Shown here in pieces: positions 42,595 through 51,638 of a stretch of 64,000 nucleotides of DNA (position 1 is its first letter; each line of letters starts with the position of its first letter). The notes under the pieces were generated by a model, which was not told the DNA's origin, ran no database searches, and worked only from the letters and a program-made list of their open reading frames with translations. This DNA is from Butyricicoccus_B sp017886875 (GTDB lineage: Bacteria > Bacillota > Clostridia > Oscillospirales > Butyricicoccaceae). The position numbers were made by a program, and so were the translations under genes. Location: positions 62,001 to 126,000 of the forward strand of contig OZ007036.1 of the NCBI GenBank assembly GCA_963931655.1. Reading direction: 5' to 3'.

Positions 42595-43145
42595 TCCGTT
42601 TCGATATTTTCCAATCCTAGCTGTAATTGTTCATCACGTGTAAGTTCAGGCAGTTCAGGTAGTTCAGATAAACTGGAGATAGAAAATGTTCTTAAAAAAG
42701 CATCAGTGGTACAATAAAGTATAGGTTTGCCTATAACATCTAATCGACCAGCTTCAGCTATAAGACCTTTTTCAATGAGATTTGATATTGTGCCACCAGA
42801 ATCAACGCCACGAAGTTGTTCAACATAAGCTCTCGTTACAGGTTGACGATAAGCAATAATAGTTAAAACCTCAAGAGCAGCAGGAGAGAGCTGAGGAGGT
42901 TTACGACTTTCTATTGCACAACGTATAATATCAGCATAATCAGGGCGGGAACAAAGCTGAGCTTTATCATTTATTCTAAGGAGAGTAAGACCAGAATTTT
43001 GACTGTCATAATATTCACTAAGCTCATTAAGAGCACATTCTATTTCATTAGCTGATATATTAAGAACGTTAGCAAGTCTTGATATAGCCACAGCATCACC
43101 AGAAGCAAATAAAATAGCTTCAATGCTTGCATTTAATGGTTTCAA
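42591..43145 (-). CDS. scpB: Segregation and condensation protein B
   Basis: 184-residue winged-helix kleisin-associated subunit of the SMC-ScpAB condensin. The core LSPAALEVLTIIAYRQPVTR and VDSGGTISNLIEKGLI is diagnostic. I take the TTG at 43145 as start: AGGAGG (43160-43155) lies nine bases upstream. An ATG at 43166 overlaps the ribosome binding site and the scpA end. DUF2953 gene overlaps its end (ATGA). Confidence 0.93.
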   Translation of the reverse strand: MKPLNASIEAILFASGDAVAISRLANVLNISANEIECALNELSEYYDSQNSGLTLLRINDKAQLCSRPDYADIIRCAIESRKPPQLSPAALEVLTIIAYRQPVTRAYVEQLRGVDSGGTISNLIEKGLIAEAGRLDVIGKPILYCTTDAFLRTFSISSLSELPELPELTRDEQLQLGLENIETE

Positions 43146-43149
43146 TAGA

Positions 43150-43881
43150 TTAATCCTCCTCTCCATTTGGTGAAACAAGAGTAATATAAGAATTATCTTG
43201 CGTACCATCTATTAAAACACGATGAGTTTTAGAAAGCTCAAGCACAGCAAGAAATGTAGCAACAACTTCTGAACGACTTTGTGTATAATCAAAAAGCTCA
43301 TTGAAAGACAGGTGACTTTTAATTGAGAAAAGTTGTAAAATTCTATCAATCATAGCACTAATAGGGACATTTTCCCTTCCGACAATACCAGAAAATGCAC
43401 GGATTGAAGGTGGTATTTTACGTTCAGCTCGTCGCAAAAGCTGCCTAGCTGCACGGATAAGGTCTTTTGTGCTGTGCTCATATTCCATTTTATATGATAA
43501 CTGTTCAGGAGGCTTTATATACATATTTTCTCCAAATTTAGCTTGTTTAGCAAGAAAAGGAGTAGCAAGTTTGATTTTTTGGTATTCAAGAAGCATCAAG
43601 GCAAGTTTAGCACGAGGGTCTTCAGCTTGTTCATCGTCATCAGTATTGTGCCTAGGAAGTAACATTTTAGATTTTATTAAAACCAATTCAGACGCCATAG
43701 TTATAAATTCACTAGCAATTTCTAAATTCATACTTTTAGCTTGATTTAAGACATCGAGATATTGTTCTAAAATTTGAGATATTGGTATATCATAAATACT
43801 AACCTTGTTTTTTGCTATAAGATGCAAAAGCAAATCAAGAGGACCATCAAAGCTATCAAGATGAAATGTTATATTTTCCAT
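43150..43881 (-). CDS. scpA: Segregation and condensation protein A
   Basis: 243-residue kleisin bridging the SMC heads. Start ITFHLDSFDGPLDLLLHLI is the ScpA signature, with ASEFITMASELVLIKSKMLLP following. It begins immediately after the M50 stop codon, and scpB follows in the same direction. Confidence 0.96.
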   Translation of the reverse strand: MENITFHLDSFDGPLDLLLHLIAKNKVSIYDIPISQILEQYLDVLNQAKSMNLEIASEFITMASELVLIKSKMLLPRHNTDDDEQAEDPRAKLALMLLEYQKIKLATPFLAKQAKFGENMYIKPPEQLSYKMEYEHSTKDLIRAARQLLRRAERKIPPSIRAFSGIVGRENVPISAMIDRILQLFSIKSHLSFNELFDYTQSRSEVVATFLAVLELSKTHRVLIDGTQDNSYITLVSPNGEED

Positions 43882-44556
43882 TTATAAAAATAACCTCACA
43901 AAACTAAATGCAAGATTTAAAATAAGCTGTCTACCACCGATAACAAGGAAAGATAAACCACCAATCCATAAAAATGCAATAATAACTAAAAGAACAACAG
44001 AACCGTATCTATTCATAAAATTCTGATATTTAACTTGCACTTTAAATGGCAAAATGGCATCAAGTATACGAGAACCGTCAAGAGGGTGAACAGGCAACAG
44101 ATTGAATACGCCAAGACCTACGGACATAGAGGCGATATAAGTGAAAAATAACACTAAAGCCTCAGTAAATCCAGAAATAGGATAAAGTTTTATTTGTAAA
44201 GTTATAGATATAGCATAGGCAATAAAGCCTAAAATCATATTTGAGATAGGTCCAGCCGCTGCGACAAGTCCCATTCCAAGACGTTTATTTTTAAACTGCG
44301 ATATATTAACTGGAACAGGTCTTGCCCAGCCAAAGCCTACAAGCATCATACATAGAAATCCTAAAGGGTCAATATGAGCCATAGGGTCGAGAGTTAGTCT
44401 ACCGGAAGCTTTAGCGGTTTTATCACCCATTAAATAAGCTGTAAAGCCATGAGCTGCTTCATGTATGGTTAAACAGATAACAACAGCAGGTAAGCCAAGA
44501 ACTATACCAAGAATAATAGAGCGTAAATCACCGCCCATTAATAAATCAAAAAGCAT
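43882..44556 (-). CDS. M50 family (site-2 protease-like) membrane metallopeptidase
   Basis: 224-residue membrane protein with about five to six helices. Zinc motif HEAAH in CLTIHEAAHGFTAYLMG and second ligand in NLLPVHPLDGSRIL, both typical of the compact M50B proteins often encoded upstream of scpAB (YwhC-like). Expected to cut within the membrane; substrate unknown. First gene of the scpA-scpB-DUF2953 operon behind the promoter at 44587-44615. Confidence 0.92.
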   Translation of the reverse strand: MLFDLLMGGDLRSIILGIVLGLPAVVICLTIHEAAHGFTAYLMGDKTAKASGRLTLDPMAHIDPLGFLCMMLVGFGWARPVPVNISQFKNKRLGMGLVAAAGPISNMILGFIAYAISITLQIKLYPISGFTEALVLFFTYIASMSVGLGVFNLLPVHPLDGSRILDAILPFKVQVKYQNFMNRYGSVVLLVIIAFLWIGGLSFLVIGGRQLILNLAFSFVRLFL

Positions 44557-44586
44557 ATAATTCCTCCATCTTTATTGAAATCTAAA

Positions 44587-44615
44587 AATATAATATATAG
44601 TGTATCAGATTTCAA
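44587..44615 (-). promoter_or_regulatory. Promoter of the M50-scpAB operon
   Basis: Minus strand TTGAAA (44615-44610), 17-bp spacer, TATATT (44592-44587). The same stretch can form a TTGAAATCT/AGATTTCAA stem. Confidence 0.55.
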
Positions 44616-44633
44616 ACTGGAACTCAATACTTA

Positions 44634-45473
44634 TTAAAAATACGGTGAAAGACAGTCAATATTTGATAATATATCTGTCAATTCGGGAAATTCTTTTGAT
44701 ATTCTATCTGCACATTTTTTACAAAAACCGTGCATAATATTAGGGTTTTGCTGCATTTGCTGTTTAAAACCCCAAGTATGAGTAAAATAAGTTTGTCCAG
44801 AGGTGAAAAGCTCTGGCAAACTTGAAAAATAATCTAGTTTTATATTTTGCTTTTTTGCAAGCATAGCAAGTAAGCGCTGCTCAGAAAAAACCATATAAAT
44901 AAGCGGATTATCAGCATTTTTACAGCAAAGCATAAAATCTATTGCAGTTTTTATATAGTAATCAGTAAAATCTTTATCACCAAAAAAAGAAAATGCGGTA
45001 TTTGCAGCGGGAACAGTCCAATCAAGCCCAGAAAAATCGAAATCTGTGCAAAAACTTTCTTTAGATGGATATGTTTCGGGCACAAGTTCCTCTGAATGTA
45101 TAGCAGCAAGCTTTATATTATCAAAAGATAACTTTTTCCAAACAATAAAATCAGTATCTATCATAGCACAAGGTTTTTCCATGCTTTTAAGGGCGAAAAG
45201 CTTGCCAGCAGCCCAAAAAATATGTGGATTTATTTCTTTTGGTATATCATCAAGTAAAATTTTAATACCATCGTCCCACAAATCAATTAAATTGTTTGCT
45301 TTATAGAAATCATATGCGGTTTTATCGCAAACCATAGAGATACTGCCGTTATTTTTTTGCCAAAATAGGGCAGAAAGTACAGTTGTTAAAATCTCAAAAG
45401 GCGGGATAGTAAACTGATTATTTGGGTTTCGTGCTTTAAATGGAGCAGTCCAACACGAATGAAAAGCTTTCAT
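44634..45473 (-). CDS. Glycosyltransferase-like protein (resembles DUF6734)
   Basis: 279-residue soluble protein. The start KAFHSCWTAPF followed near residue 100 by PCAMIDTDFIVWKKL, with a DxD metal motif after hydrophobic residues, is what a GT-A glycosyltransferase core looks like; family identity (DUF6734-like) is from memory and tentative. A C-terminal Cys-rich stretch (HGFCKKCADR) is present. The ATG directly follows the TAA of the repeat-protein gene, so the two are translationally coupled; the repeat protein, rich in Ser/Thr, is a natural candidate substrate. No promoter of its own. Confidence 0.6.
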   Translation of the reverse strand: MKAFHSCWTAPFKARNPNNQFTIPPFEILTTVLSALFWQKNNGSISMVCDKTAYDFYKANNLIDLWDDGIKILLDDIPKEINPHIFWAAGKLFALKSMEKPCAMIDTDFIVWKKLSFDNIKLAAIHSEELVPETYPSKESFCTDFDFSGLDWTVPAANTAFSFFGDKDFTDYYIKTAIDFMLCCKNADNPLIYMVFSEQRLLAMLAKKQNIKLDYFSSLPELFTSGQTYFTHTWGFKQQMQQNPNIMHGFCKKCADRISKEFPELTDILSNIDCLSPYF

Positions 45474-45965
45474 TTAAATCAGCTCCAATCCATAACCATG
45501 AGCAAAAATATCACAAGATGAAACAAAAGATGAACTAAAAGATGTAATAAAAGAAGTGATATAAGATGTTGTATATGAAGTTATATAAGAAGTCAAATAT
45601 GAAGTTAAGTAAGAAGTAAGATAAGATGTTAAAAATGAGCCAGAAGATAAATAAGAGCCAGAGCCTATATAATAAGTGTTTAAGTTATTTACTTCTTGTT
45701 CTGGTTTAATAGCACCGGCCATAATAGGATATGTTATTTGTTGTTTGGTTTCGGTATACCAGCCAACATGTACTGGATTACATGCAAAAACGCCCATTGG
45801 CTGTTTTTGTTCATTTTTGCTTTGTTCTTTAGGTTCATTTTTTTTATCTTCTTTTTGATGTTTTGTATGTTTAGCGTAGCTTTCTAAATCCATAGTAACG
45901 CCATCAAGGTCACGCAGATGCTCTTTATCAAGTTCTACAATTTTATTTTTTTTATTTTTCGGCAT
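45474..45965 (-). CDS. Tetrapeptide-repeat (xTS[YF]) protein of unknown function
   Basis: 163-residue protein. Residues 1-55 are highly charged, including ELDKEHLRDLDG, which loosely resembles double-glycine-type leader regions. Residues 56-100 are a mixed region with C62. Residues 112-151 are ten units of four: LTSY x4, ITSY, TTSY, ITSF x2, SSSF and VSSC, preceded by SYLSSGSF. Codons vary among repeats, so this is not recent slippage. No signal peptide. ATG 45965 has AGGAGAGG seven bases upstream; a longer frame to 46037 is rejected. Co-transcribed with the glycosyltransferase-like gene. A modified peptide or fibre-forming protein is possible; I do not recognise the family. Confidence 0.7.
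   Translation of the reverse strand: MPKNKKNKIVELDKEHLRDLDGVTMDLESYAKHTKHQKEDKKNEPKEQSKNEQKQPMGVFACNPVHVGWYTETKQQITYPIMAGAIKPEQEVNNLNTYYIGSGSYLSSGSFLTSYLTSYLTSYLTSYITSYTTSYITSFITSFSSSFVSSCDIFAHGYGLELI
45534..45653 (-). repeat. Degenerate 12-bp tandem repeat encoding the tetrapeptide array
   Basis: Ten in-frame 12-base units such as TTAACATCTTAT, CTTACTTCTTAC and ATCACTTCTTTT. Third positions differ widely, indicating selection on the protein pattern. Confidence 0.75.
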
Positions 45966-45999
45966 ATTGCAACCTCTCCTGTCATCATTTATATTAAAC

Positions 46000-46028
46000 A
46001 TTATACAGTAATTTATGTTAAATCGCAA
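46000..46028 (-). promoter_or_regulatory. Promoter of the repeat-protein operon
   Basis: Minus strand TTGCGA (46028-46023), 17-bp spacer, TATAAT (46005-46000). Confidence 0.65.
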
Positions 46029-46042
46029 TGCTATCAAATTTT

Positions 46043-46101
46043 TTTACAGTGAAAAAGTGCTAAATTATAAACTTTACACAGTGGCTTTAAAAGTTTATAA
46101 T
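46043..46101 (+). promoter_or_regulatory. Tandem promoters of the FkbM methyltransferase gene
   Basis: P1: TTTACA (46043-46048), 17 bp, TATAAA (46066-46071). P2: TTTACA (46073-46078), 17 bp, TATAAT (46096-46101). The hexamers recur about 30 bp apart. Confidence 0.65.
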
Positions 46102-46130
46102 AAATTAAAAAAAACAAGGAATGAGTTTTT

Positions 46131-47195
46131 ATGAAATGGAAAACTATAACTGAAACAGTTTGGGATAGATTAAAAAAAGAGCAAAGACCAATTATACTTT
46201 ATGGCATGGGTGATGGTGCAGACAAGATTTTAAAAGTGTTTAAGGGTTATGGAATAAAAGCGTCAGGAGTATTTGCAAGTGATGAGTTTGTAAGAGGTCA
46301 TGATTTTGCAGGTTTTACAGTTAGAACGCTTGCACAAACAATAGATACATTTGGAGAAAATATAGTAATTGTTATATCTTTTGCAAGTCAAAGAGAACAA
46401 GTGCTTGAAAAAATGTATGATCTTAACACAAAATTTGATGTAGTAGCACCAGATGTACCAGTAGCAGGTGAGGGCGTTTTTAATTTAGAGTTTGCAAAAG
46501 CACATGAAAAAGAGTTTGATAAAGTGTTCCAGCTTTTAGCAGATGAGCGTTCTAAACAAGTGTTAGATAATATGATATGTTTTAAACTTACTGGTAAAAT
46601 AGAATATTTAAAACAAGGTGAGGACGATAAAAACGAGATTTTCACAGACATATTAAAACCAACAGCAAATGAGCATTTTGTGGATTTGGGGGCATATAAT
46701 GGCGATACAATAAGAGAGCTTTTAAGTTATACAGATAGCAAATTTGCAAGTATAACCGCATTAGAACCAGACAAGCGAAATTTTAGAAAGCTTACCAAAT
46801 ATGTAGAAGAAAATCTATCTGGAGATATTGTGCTAGAAAATGTGGGTGCATGGGATAGTGATTGTGTTTTAACATTTGCAGCAAAAGCAGGCAGAAATTC
46901 AAAGGTAGCAAGCAAAGGAATAGAAACTAATATGAGGTCAGTTGACTCTGTGTTAGCTGGAAAAGAGTGTACATTTTTAAAAATGGACGTTGAAGGCTCA
47001 GAAAAACAAGCTATTTTTGGTGCGAAAAACACACTTAAAACTTGGAAACCAAAGCTAAATATTGCAGCATATCATAGAAATGAAGATTTATTTGCACTTA
47101 TACTTCAAATATATGAAATTTGTCCTGATTATAAATTTTATTTTAGACATCACCCATATGTGCCAGCATGGGATATAAATTTATATGCAAAATAA
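46131..47195 (+). CDS. FkbM-family SAM-dependent methyltransferase
   Basis: 354-residue protein. Residues about 1-110 form a Rossmann-like domain (IILYGMGDGADKILKVFKGY) of the type seen in sugar-modifying proteins; residues about 180-340 are the FkbM methyltransferase with SAM motif FVDLGAYNGDT, acidic ALEPDKRN and the catalytic-region FLKMDVEGSEKQAI. FkbM enzymes O-methylate sugars or polyketides. It is divergent from the repeat protein and glycosyltransferase-like gene across about 165 bp, so a shared glycan or peptide modification role is plausible but inferred. Confidence 0.88.
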   Translation: MKWKTITETVWDRLKKEQRPIILYGMGDGADKILKVFKGYGIKASGVFASDEFVRGHDFAGFTVRTLAQTIDTFGENIVIVISFASQREQVLEKMYDLNTKFDVVAPDVPVAGEGVFNLEFAKAHEKEFDKVFQLLADERSKQVLDNMICFKLTGKIEYLKQGEDDKNEIFTDILKPTANEHFVDLGAYNGDTIRELLSYTDSKFASITALEPDKRNFRKLTKYVEENLSGDIVLENVGAWDSDCVLTFAAKAGRNSKVASKGIETNMRSVDSVLAGKECTFLKMDVEGSEKQAIFGAKNTLKTWKPKLNIAAYHRNEDLFALILQIYEICPDYKFYFRHHPYVPAWDINLYAK

Positions 47196-47219
47196 AAAAA
47201 CCGCTAAGGCGGTTTTTTT
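47194..47219. terminator. Bidirectional terminator after the FkbM gene
   Basis: AAAAAACCGC pairs with GCGGTTTTTT around TAAG; T runs in both directions for the convergent genes. Confidence 0.88.
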
Positions 47220-48465
47220 ATTCCTCAGCGGTTGAAAGCATAAGCTTTATTCGGTTTTCTTGATTTATTTTTGATGCACCAGGGTCATAGTCAATAGAAA
47301 CAATGTTTGCTTCTGGATATTTTTCTCTAATTTTTCTAACCATGCCTTTACCAGCTATATGATTAGGCAGACAACCGAAAGGCTGTGTACAAACGATATT
47401 CTTAACGCCTTCGGTGATAAGCTCTACCATTTCAGCAGGAAGTAGCCAACCTTCACCCATTTTAACACCTTCGCCAATAATTTCCTTAGAAAGCTCACGA
47501 ACATGGTCAAAATACTGAGGTGGGCGGAATTTACCATGCTTTTCAATCATTTGTATCATATCTTTTTGCTTGCCAAGCACAAATTTATAAATCATTTGGT
47601 TTGTCATAGCAGCTTTTAATGACCTACCATATAGCTTATGGTCAATTACATTGTTATAAATACAGTATAAACAGAAATCAATTAAACCTGGAAGTACAGG
47701 CTCACAGCCTTCACTAACAAGAAAATCTTCAAGGTGGTTATTGCCAAGAGGGGAGAATTTAACATAAATCTCGCCTACAATACCCACTTTTTTCTTTTTA
47801 ACAGATGTGTCAAGTGGAATTTTAGCAAAAGCATCAAGCACAAATTGATAAAGCTTTTTAACTTCATTATATTTAATCATACGGTTGCCAGTGAAACGCT
47901 CGGAAATTGTGCGTGTACAAATATCAACAACCTTTTGAGATGTGCCTTTAACTTTTTCATAAGGTCTACATTGATTATGTAGCATCATAATTAAATCACC
48001 AATAAGCAAACCATAAGCTATCTGGTTTAACATTTGAGGTGTAAGTTTAAACCCTGGGTTATCCTCAAGACCAGAGAAGTTAAGAGAGATAACAGGGATA
48101 TAATCATAGCCTTTTTTTTCAAGAGCCTTTCTTAAAAGGTGAATATAGTTAGATGCACGACAACCGCCACCAGTTTGGCTCATAATAAGAGCGATTTTAT
48201 GAGTGTCATATTTACCGCTTTCAATCGCATGGATAAGCTGACCTATGCTTAAAAGTGCAGGATAACAAGTATCATTGTGTACATTTTTAAGACCAGTTTC
48301 AATTATATCATGACCATCAGTGGTAAGAAGCTCCATATTATAACCGTAGTTTTTCATAATTTTAAGAGCAATACCAAACTGAATTGGAAGCATATTTGGA
48401 ACAAGGATTGTATAATCCTTTTTCATATCCTCAGTAAATTGCACCCAAGGTTTATTGTTTTGCAA
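47218..48465 (-). CDS. 2-hydroxyacyl-CoA dehydratase-like subunit (C-terminal part of a split activase protein)
   Basis: 415-residue protein matching the C-terminal third of the approximately 1400-residue acyl-CoA dehydratase activase-like proteins of Clostridia: NDTCYPALLSIGQLIHAI, MSQTGGGCRASNYIHLLRKAL and TQPFGCLPNHIAGKG carry conserved Cys likely to bind an Fe-S cluster. TTG 48465 follows GAGGAGGG; it overlaps the upstream gene by 14 bases. A longer frame to 48525 is rejected. Function of this non-operonic family is unknown; it is not a dedicated hydroxyglutarate dehydratase because no CoA-transferase or dehydratase partners are here. Confidence 0.82.
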   Translation of the reverse strand: MQNNKPWVQFTEDMKKDYTILVPNMLPIQFGIALKIMKNYGYNMELLTTDGHDIIETGLKNVHNDTCYPALLSIGQLIHAIESGKYDTHKIALIMSQTGGGCRASNYIHLLRKALEKKGYDYIPVISLNFSGLEDNPGFKLTPQMLNQIAYGLLIGDLIMMLHNQCRPYEKVKGTSQKVVDICTRTISERFTGNRMIKYNEVKKLYQFVLDAFAKIPLDTSVKKKKVGIVGEIYVKFSPLGNNHLEDFLVSEGCEPVLPGLIDFCLYCIYNNVIDHKLYGRSLKAAMTNQMIYKFVLGKQKDMIQMIEKHGKFRPPQYFDHVRELSKEIIGEGVKMGEGWLLPAEMVELITEGVKNIVCTQPFGCLPNHIAGKGMVRKIREKYPEANIVSIDYDPGASKINQENRIKLMLSTAEE

Positions 48466-51403
48466 GTCGTTTACCCTCCTCAACTGCTGCAAGCATACTA
48501 CGAATACGAATTCTAGCTGCACCAAGGTTATTTATTTCATCAATTTTAAGCTGAGTGTAAATTTTGTCACCAGCTTCAATAATAGAACGTATTTCATCAG
48601 TTGTAATAGCATCAATGCCACAGCCAAAGCTAACAAGCTGAATAAGCTGTGCATTAGGTTTGTTTATAACATACTGAGCCGCTGAATACATACGAGAATG
48701 ATAAGTCCACTGATTAAGTACACGAACGCTTGGAGCTTTAGCCATATGAAAAATAGAGTCCTCACTTACAACTACCATACCATATGAGCTAATCATTTGA
48801 TGAATACCATGATTAATTTCTGGGTCAATATGATAAGGTCTACCAACAAGCACAGCAATAGGTAAATTATTATCATCAGCGAATTTAACAGCCTTTTCAC
48901 CCTCAGAACGGATATGTGTATAATAACCTTCAAGAGCTATATAAGCACGTTGTGCCGCTTGTTCAATTTGTTTCTTTTTAAGCCAGCTATATTTCTTGCT
49001 AAAAAACTTATTTGCTTGTTTTATAAATTCTTTATGATTTGAAAGCTCAAAATAAGGCATCATAAAATCGGTTTTTTCAAGCTCTGGAACATTTGCTTGT
49101 AAAAGCTCTGGATAATATGCAACAACAGGGCAGTTATAGCAGTTATCGCCTCTATGTTCATCAAGGTTATAAGTCATACATGGATAGAAAATTGCATCGA
49201 CATTCTTTGAAAGCAAGTCATCTATATGACCATGCACAAGTTTAGCAGGATAACAAACAGTATCTGATGGAATAGAATGTTGTCCCTTTTGATATAGTTC
49301 ACGAGTAGAAACTTCACTACGAACAACTTCAAAACCAAGTTCAGTTAAGAAAGTTTTCCAGAAAGGATAAAGTTCAAGCATATTAAGCCCAAAAGGAATA
49401 CCAATTTTACCTTTTGTTTCGCCCGCTGGTTGGATTTTATCATAGCTCTTGAGTTTTTCAAGTTTCCAAGTATAAAGGTTAGGAAGTTCTTTTTGTTCAC
49501 CCTTGCCGAGTGGACGTTCACAACGGTTACCAGAAATAAATCTTCTACCACCAGAGAAAGTGTTTACTGTGAGATTACAATGATTTGTACATAGTCCACA
49601 TCTTACGCTTTTAGCCTCATGTTTAAATACTGAAAGCTCACTAGGGAGAATAATATTTGTTGTTGTCTTACGGTTATCCATTGCATAAAGAGCAGCACCA
49701 TAAGCACCCATAAGCCCAGAAATAGCGGGACGAGTAACTTCACGACCGATTTCAAGTTCAAATGAACGTAAAATAGCATCATTTAAGAAAGTACCGCCTT
49801 GTACAACTATATGTTTACCTAAATCATCAGGAGAGCTTGCACGAATAACCTTATAAAGAGCATTTTTAACAACAGATACAGATAGACCAGCAGAGATTGC
49901 TTCAATACCTGCACCATCTTTTTGAGCTTGCTTTACAGAGGAGTTCATAAATACAGTACATCTTGAACCTAAATCAATAGGGTGTTTTGCAAGCAAACCA
50001 AGTTTGCAAAATTCCTCGATAGAATAACCCATTGAGCGAGCAAAAGTTTCTATAAATGAGCCACAACCAGAAGAACAAGCTTCATTTAAGAAAATATTAT
50101 CAATGCAGTTATTGCGTATTTTAAAGCACTTGATATCTTGACCGCCGATATCAATAATAAAATCAACATCAGGGCAGAAATGTTTTGCAGCTCTAAAGTG
50201 AGCAACAGTTTCAACTAAACCATGGTCAATCCCAAAAGCACTTTGAATTAGGGCTTCACCATAACCAGTAACAGCAGAGGAAACGATTTTTACTCTATCC
50301 TCACAAAGTTCATAGAGCTTATTAAGCTGTTCTTTAATAACATCTACTGGATTGCCCTTATTAGGTGCATAGTGATGATATAAAATCTGGTGATTTTGCC
50401 CCATAAGTACAAGTTTAGTTGTAGTAGAGCCGCAGTCAATGCCGAGGTATGCATCACCTTCATACACAGTTACATTTTCAGTCATAACATCATGTTTACC
50501 ATGTCTTTGAGTAAACTCACGATATTCTTCTTGAGAATTAAAAAGTGGCTCTAGCACTTGGGAAAGCACAGGCTCACCAGCAGCTTTTTCCAAAGTATCA
50601 AGTAAAGCTTCAAATGTATATTCATTCTTTGTATCTTTTGCATATTCAGCAGCACCAGCAGCAATAGCAAATGGTGCAAGCTCTGGAAAATGAGCGTGTT
50701 CTTTATCTAATTTTAAAGTTTCTTGAAAGCGTCGTTGCAGTCCCATAAAGAAAAATAATGGACCACCCAAAAATAAAACATCACCTTCAATAGCACGACC
50801 TTGAGCAAGACCAGTTAATGTTTGGTTTACAACTGCTTGGAAGATTGAAGCCGCAACATCTTCTTTTCTAGCACCTTCATTAAGTAGTGGCTGAATATCT
50901 GTTTTAGCAAATACACCACAGCGGGAAGCGATGGTATAAATCCTCTCAGCGTCTAAACTAAGCTCATCAAGTTGTGCAGGTGTTACATCTAAAAGCACAG
51001 CCATTTGGTCGATAAAAGCACCAGTACCACCAGCACAAGAGCCATTCATACGTTCTTCAAGCTGACCTTTAAGAAAGATAATTTTAGCATCTTCACCGCC
51101 AAGCTCAATTACAACATCAGCATTAGGCACATGAGTGCCTACAGCTTTTCTTGTTGCAAAAACCTCTTGCACAAAGTCAAGATTGCCCGCTTTTGCAACG
51201 CCAAGACCAGCAGAACCAGTAATTGCAACTTTGATAATATTATTTTTTAAAATTTCAGCTGCATCACGCAGCATTTCACACGCTTTTTCACGAACCTTAG
51301 AAAAGTGTCGTTCATAGCGTTTATAAACTATTTTTTCACCGTTTACAGCAACTAATTTAACAGTTGTCGAACCGATATCAATACCTAAACTAATTAAACT
51401 CAT
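48452..51403 (-). CDS. Acyl-CoA dehydratase activase-like protein with two ASKHA domains
   Basis: 983-residue protein. Two BadF/BcrA-type ATPase domains are in tandem: SLGIDIGSTTVKLVAVNG at the start and YLGIDCGSTTTKLVLMG near residue 320, each with Fe-S Cys motif (NGSCAGGTGAFIDQ; EACSSGCGSFIETF). A DUF2229-like part follows from about residue 650 with Cys-rich VRCGLCTNHCNL and CYNCPVVAYYPELL. ATP-driven electron donation to a Cys-ligated partner, presumably the 415-residue product, is expected by analogy with HgdC. Promoter at 51492-51520. Confidence 0.87.
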   Translation of the reverse strand: MSLISLGIDIGSTTVKLVAVNGEKIVYKRYERHFSKVREKACEMLRDAAEILKNNIIKVAITGSAGLGVAKAGNLDFVQEVFATRKAVGTHVPNADVVIELGGEDAKIIFLKGQLEERMNGSCAGGTGAFIDQMAVLLDVTPAQLDELSLDAERIYTIASRCGVFAKTDIQPLLNEGARKEDVAASIFQAVVNQTLTGLAQGRAIEGDVLFLGGPLFFFMGLQRRFQETLKLDKEHAHFPELAPFAIAAGAAEYAKDTKNEYTFEALLDTLEKAAGEPVLSQVLEPLFNSQEEYREFTQRHGKHDVMTENVTVYEGDAYLGIDCGSTTTKLVLMGQNHQILYHHYAPNKGNPVDVIKEQLNKLYELCEDRVKIVSSAVTGYGEALIQSAFGIDHGLVETVAHFRAAKHFCPDVDFIIDIGGQDIKCFKIRNNCIDNIFLNEACSSGCGSFIETFARSMGYSIEEFCKLGLLAKHPIDLGSRCTVFMNSSVKQAQKDGAGIEAISAGLSVSVVKNALYKVIRASSPDDLGKHIVVQGGTFLNDAILRSFELEIGREVTRPAISGLMGAYGAALYAMDNRKTTTNIILPSELSVFKHEAKSVRCGLCTNHCNLTVNTFSGGRRFISGNRCERPLGKGEQKELPNLYTWKLEKLKSYDKIQPAGETKGKIGIPFGLNMLELYPFWKTFLTELGFEVVRSEVSTRELYQKGQHSIPSDTVCYPAKLVHGHIDDLLSKNVDAIFYPCMTYNLDEHRGDNCYNCPVVAYYPELLQANVPELEKTDFMMPYFELSNHKEFIKQANKFFSKKYSWLKKKQIEQAAQRAYIALEGYYTHIRSEGEKAVKFADDNNLPIAVLVGRPYHIDPEINHGIHQMISSYGMVVVSEDSIFHMAKAPSVRVLNQWTYHSRMYSAAQYVINKPNAQLIQLVSFGCGIDAITTDEIRSIIEAGDKIYTQLKIDEINNLGAARIRIRSMLAAVEEGKRLAKQ

Positions 51404-51431
51404 TATCTATTCACCATAAAATTAAATTTAT

Positions 51432-51455
51432 GGCGGAGAAAACATTTTCACCGCC
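51432..51455 (-). promoter_or_regulatory. Leader hairpin before the activase-like gene
   Basis: GGCGG/CCGCC with inner GAAAA/TTTTC pairing (51432-51455), between the promoter at 51492-51520 and the start codon. No T run, so it may affect RNA stability or translation rather than termination. Confidence 0.4.
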
Positions 51456-51491
51456 TGTTAATACTGTTATATATATCTAATTGCATTGTAA

Positions 51492-51520
51492 ATAGTACAA
51501 CGAAACCAATTTAAAGTCAA
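51492..51520 (-). promoter_or_regulatory. Promoter of the activase-like operon
   Basis: Minus strand TTGACT (51520-51515), 17-bp spacer, TACTAT (51497-51492). Confidence 0.6.
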
Positions 51521-51638
51521 ATGGCATACAGACAAAAAATGTGTTTTTTCGTGTTAAGAAGTTGTTAAGATTATAAAAACATACCAAAACGCACAAAATA
51601 TGTTTTTTTTAATAAAAACAAATCATGCAAATTGTAGC

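Noticed and set aside
45534..45653. CRISPR or satellite-type DNA repeat
   Set aside because: The 12-base units are contiguous, in frame and degenerate at third positions, so it is a protein repeat, not spacer-repeat or slippage DNA.
47218..51403. A dedicated (R)-2-hydroxyglutaryl-CoA dehydratase pathway
   Set aside because: No CoA-transferase, dehydratase A/B pair or decarboxylase genes are adjacent, and the double-ASKHA plus DUF2229 architecture is the stand-alone family.
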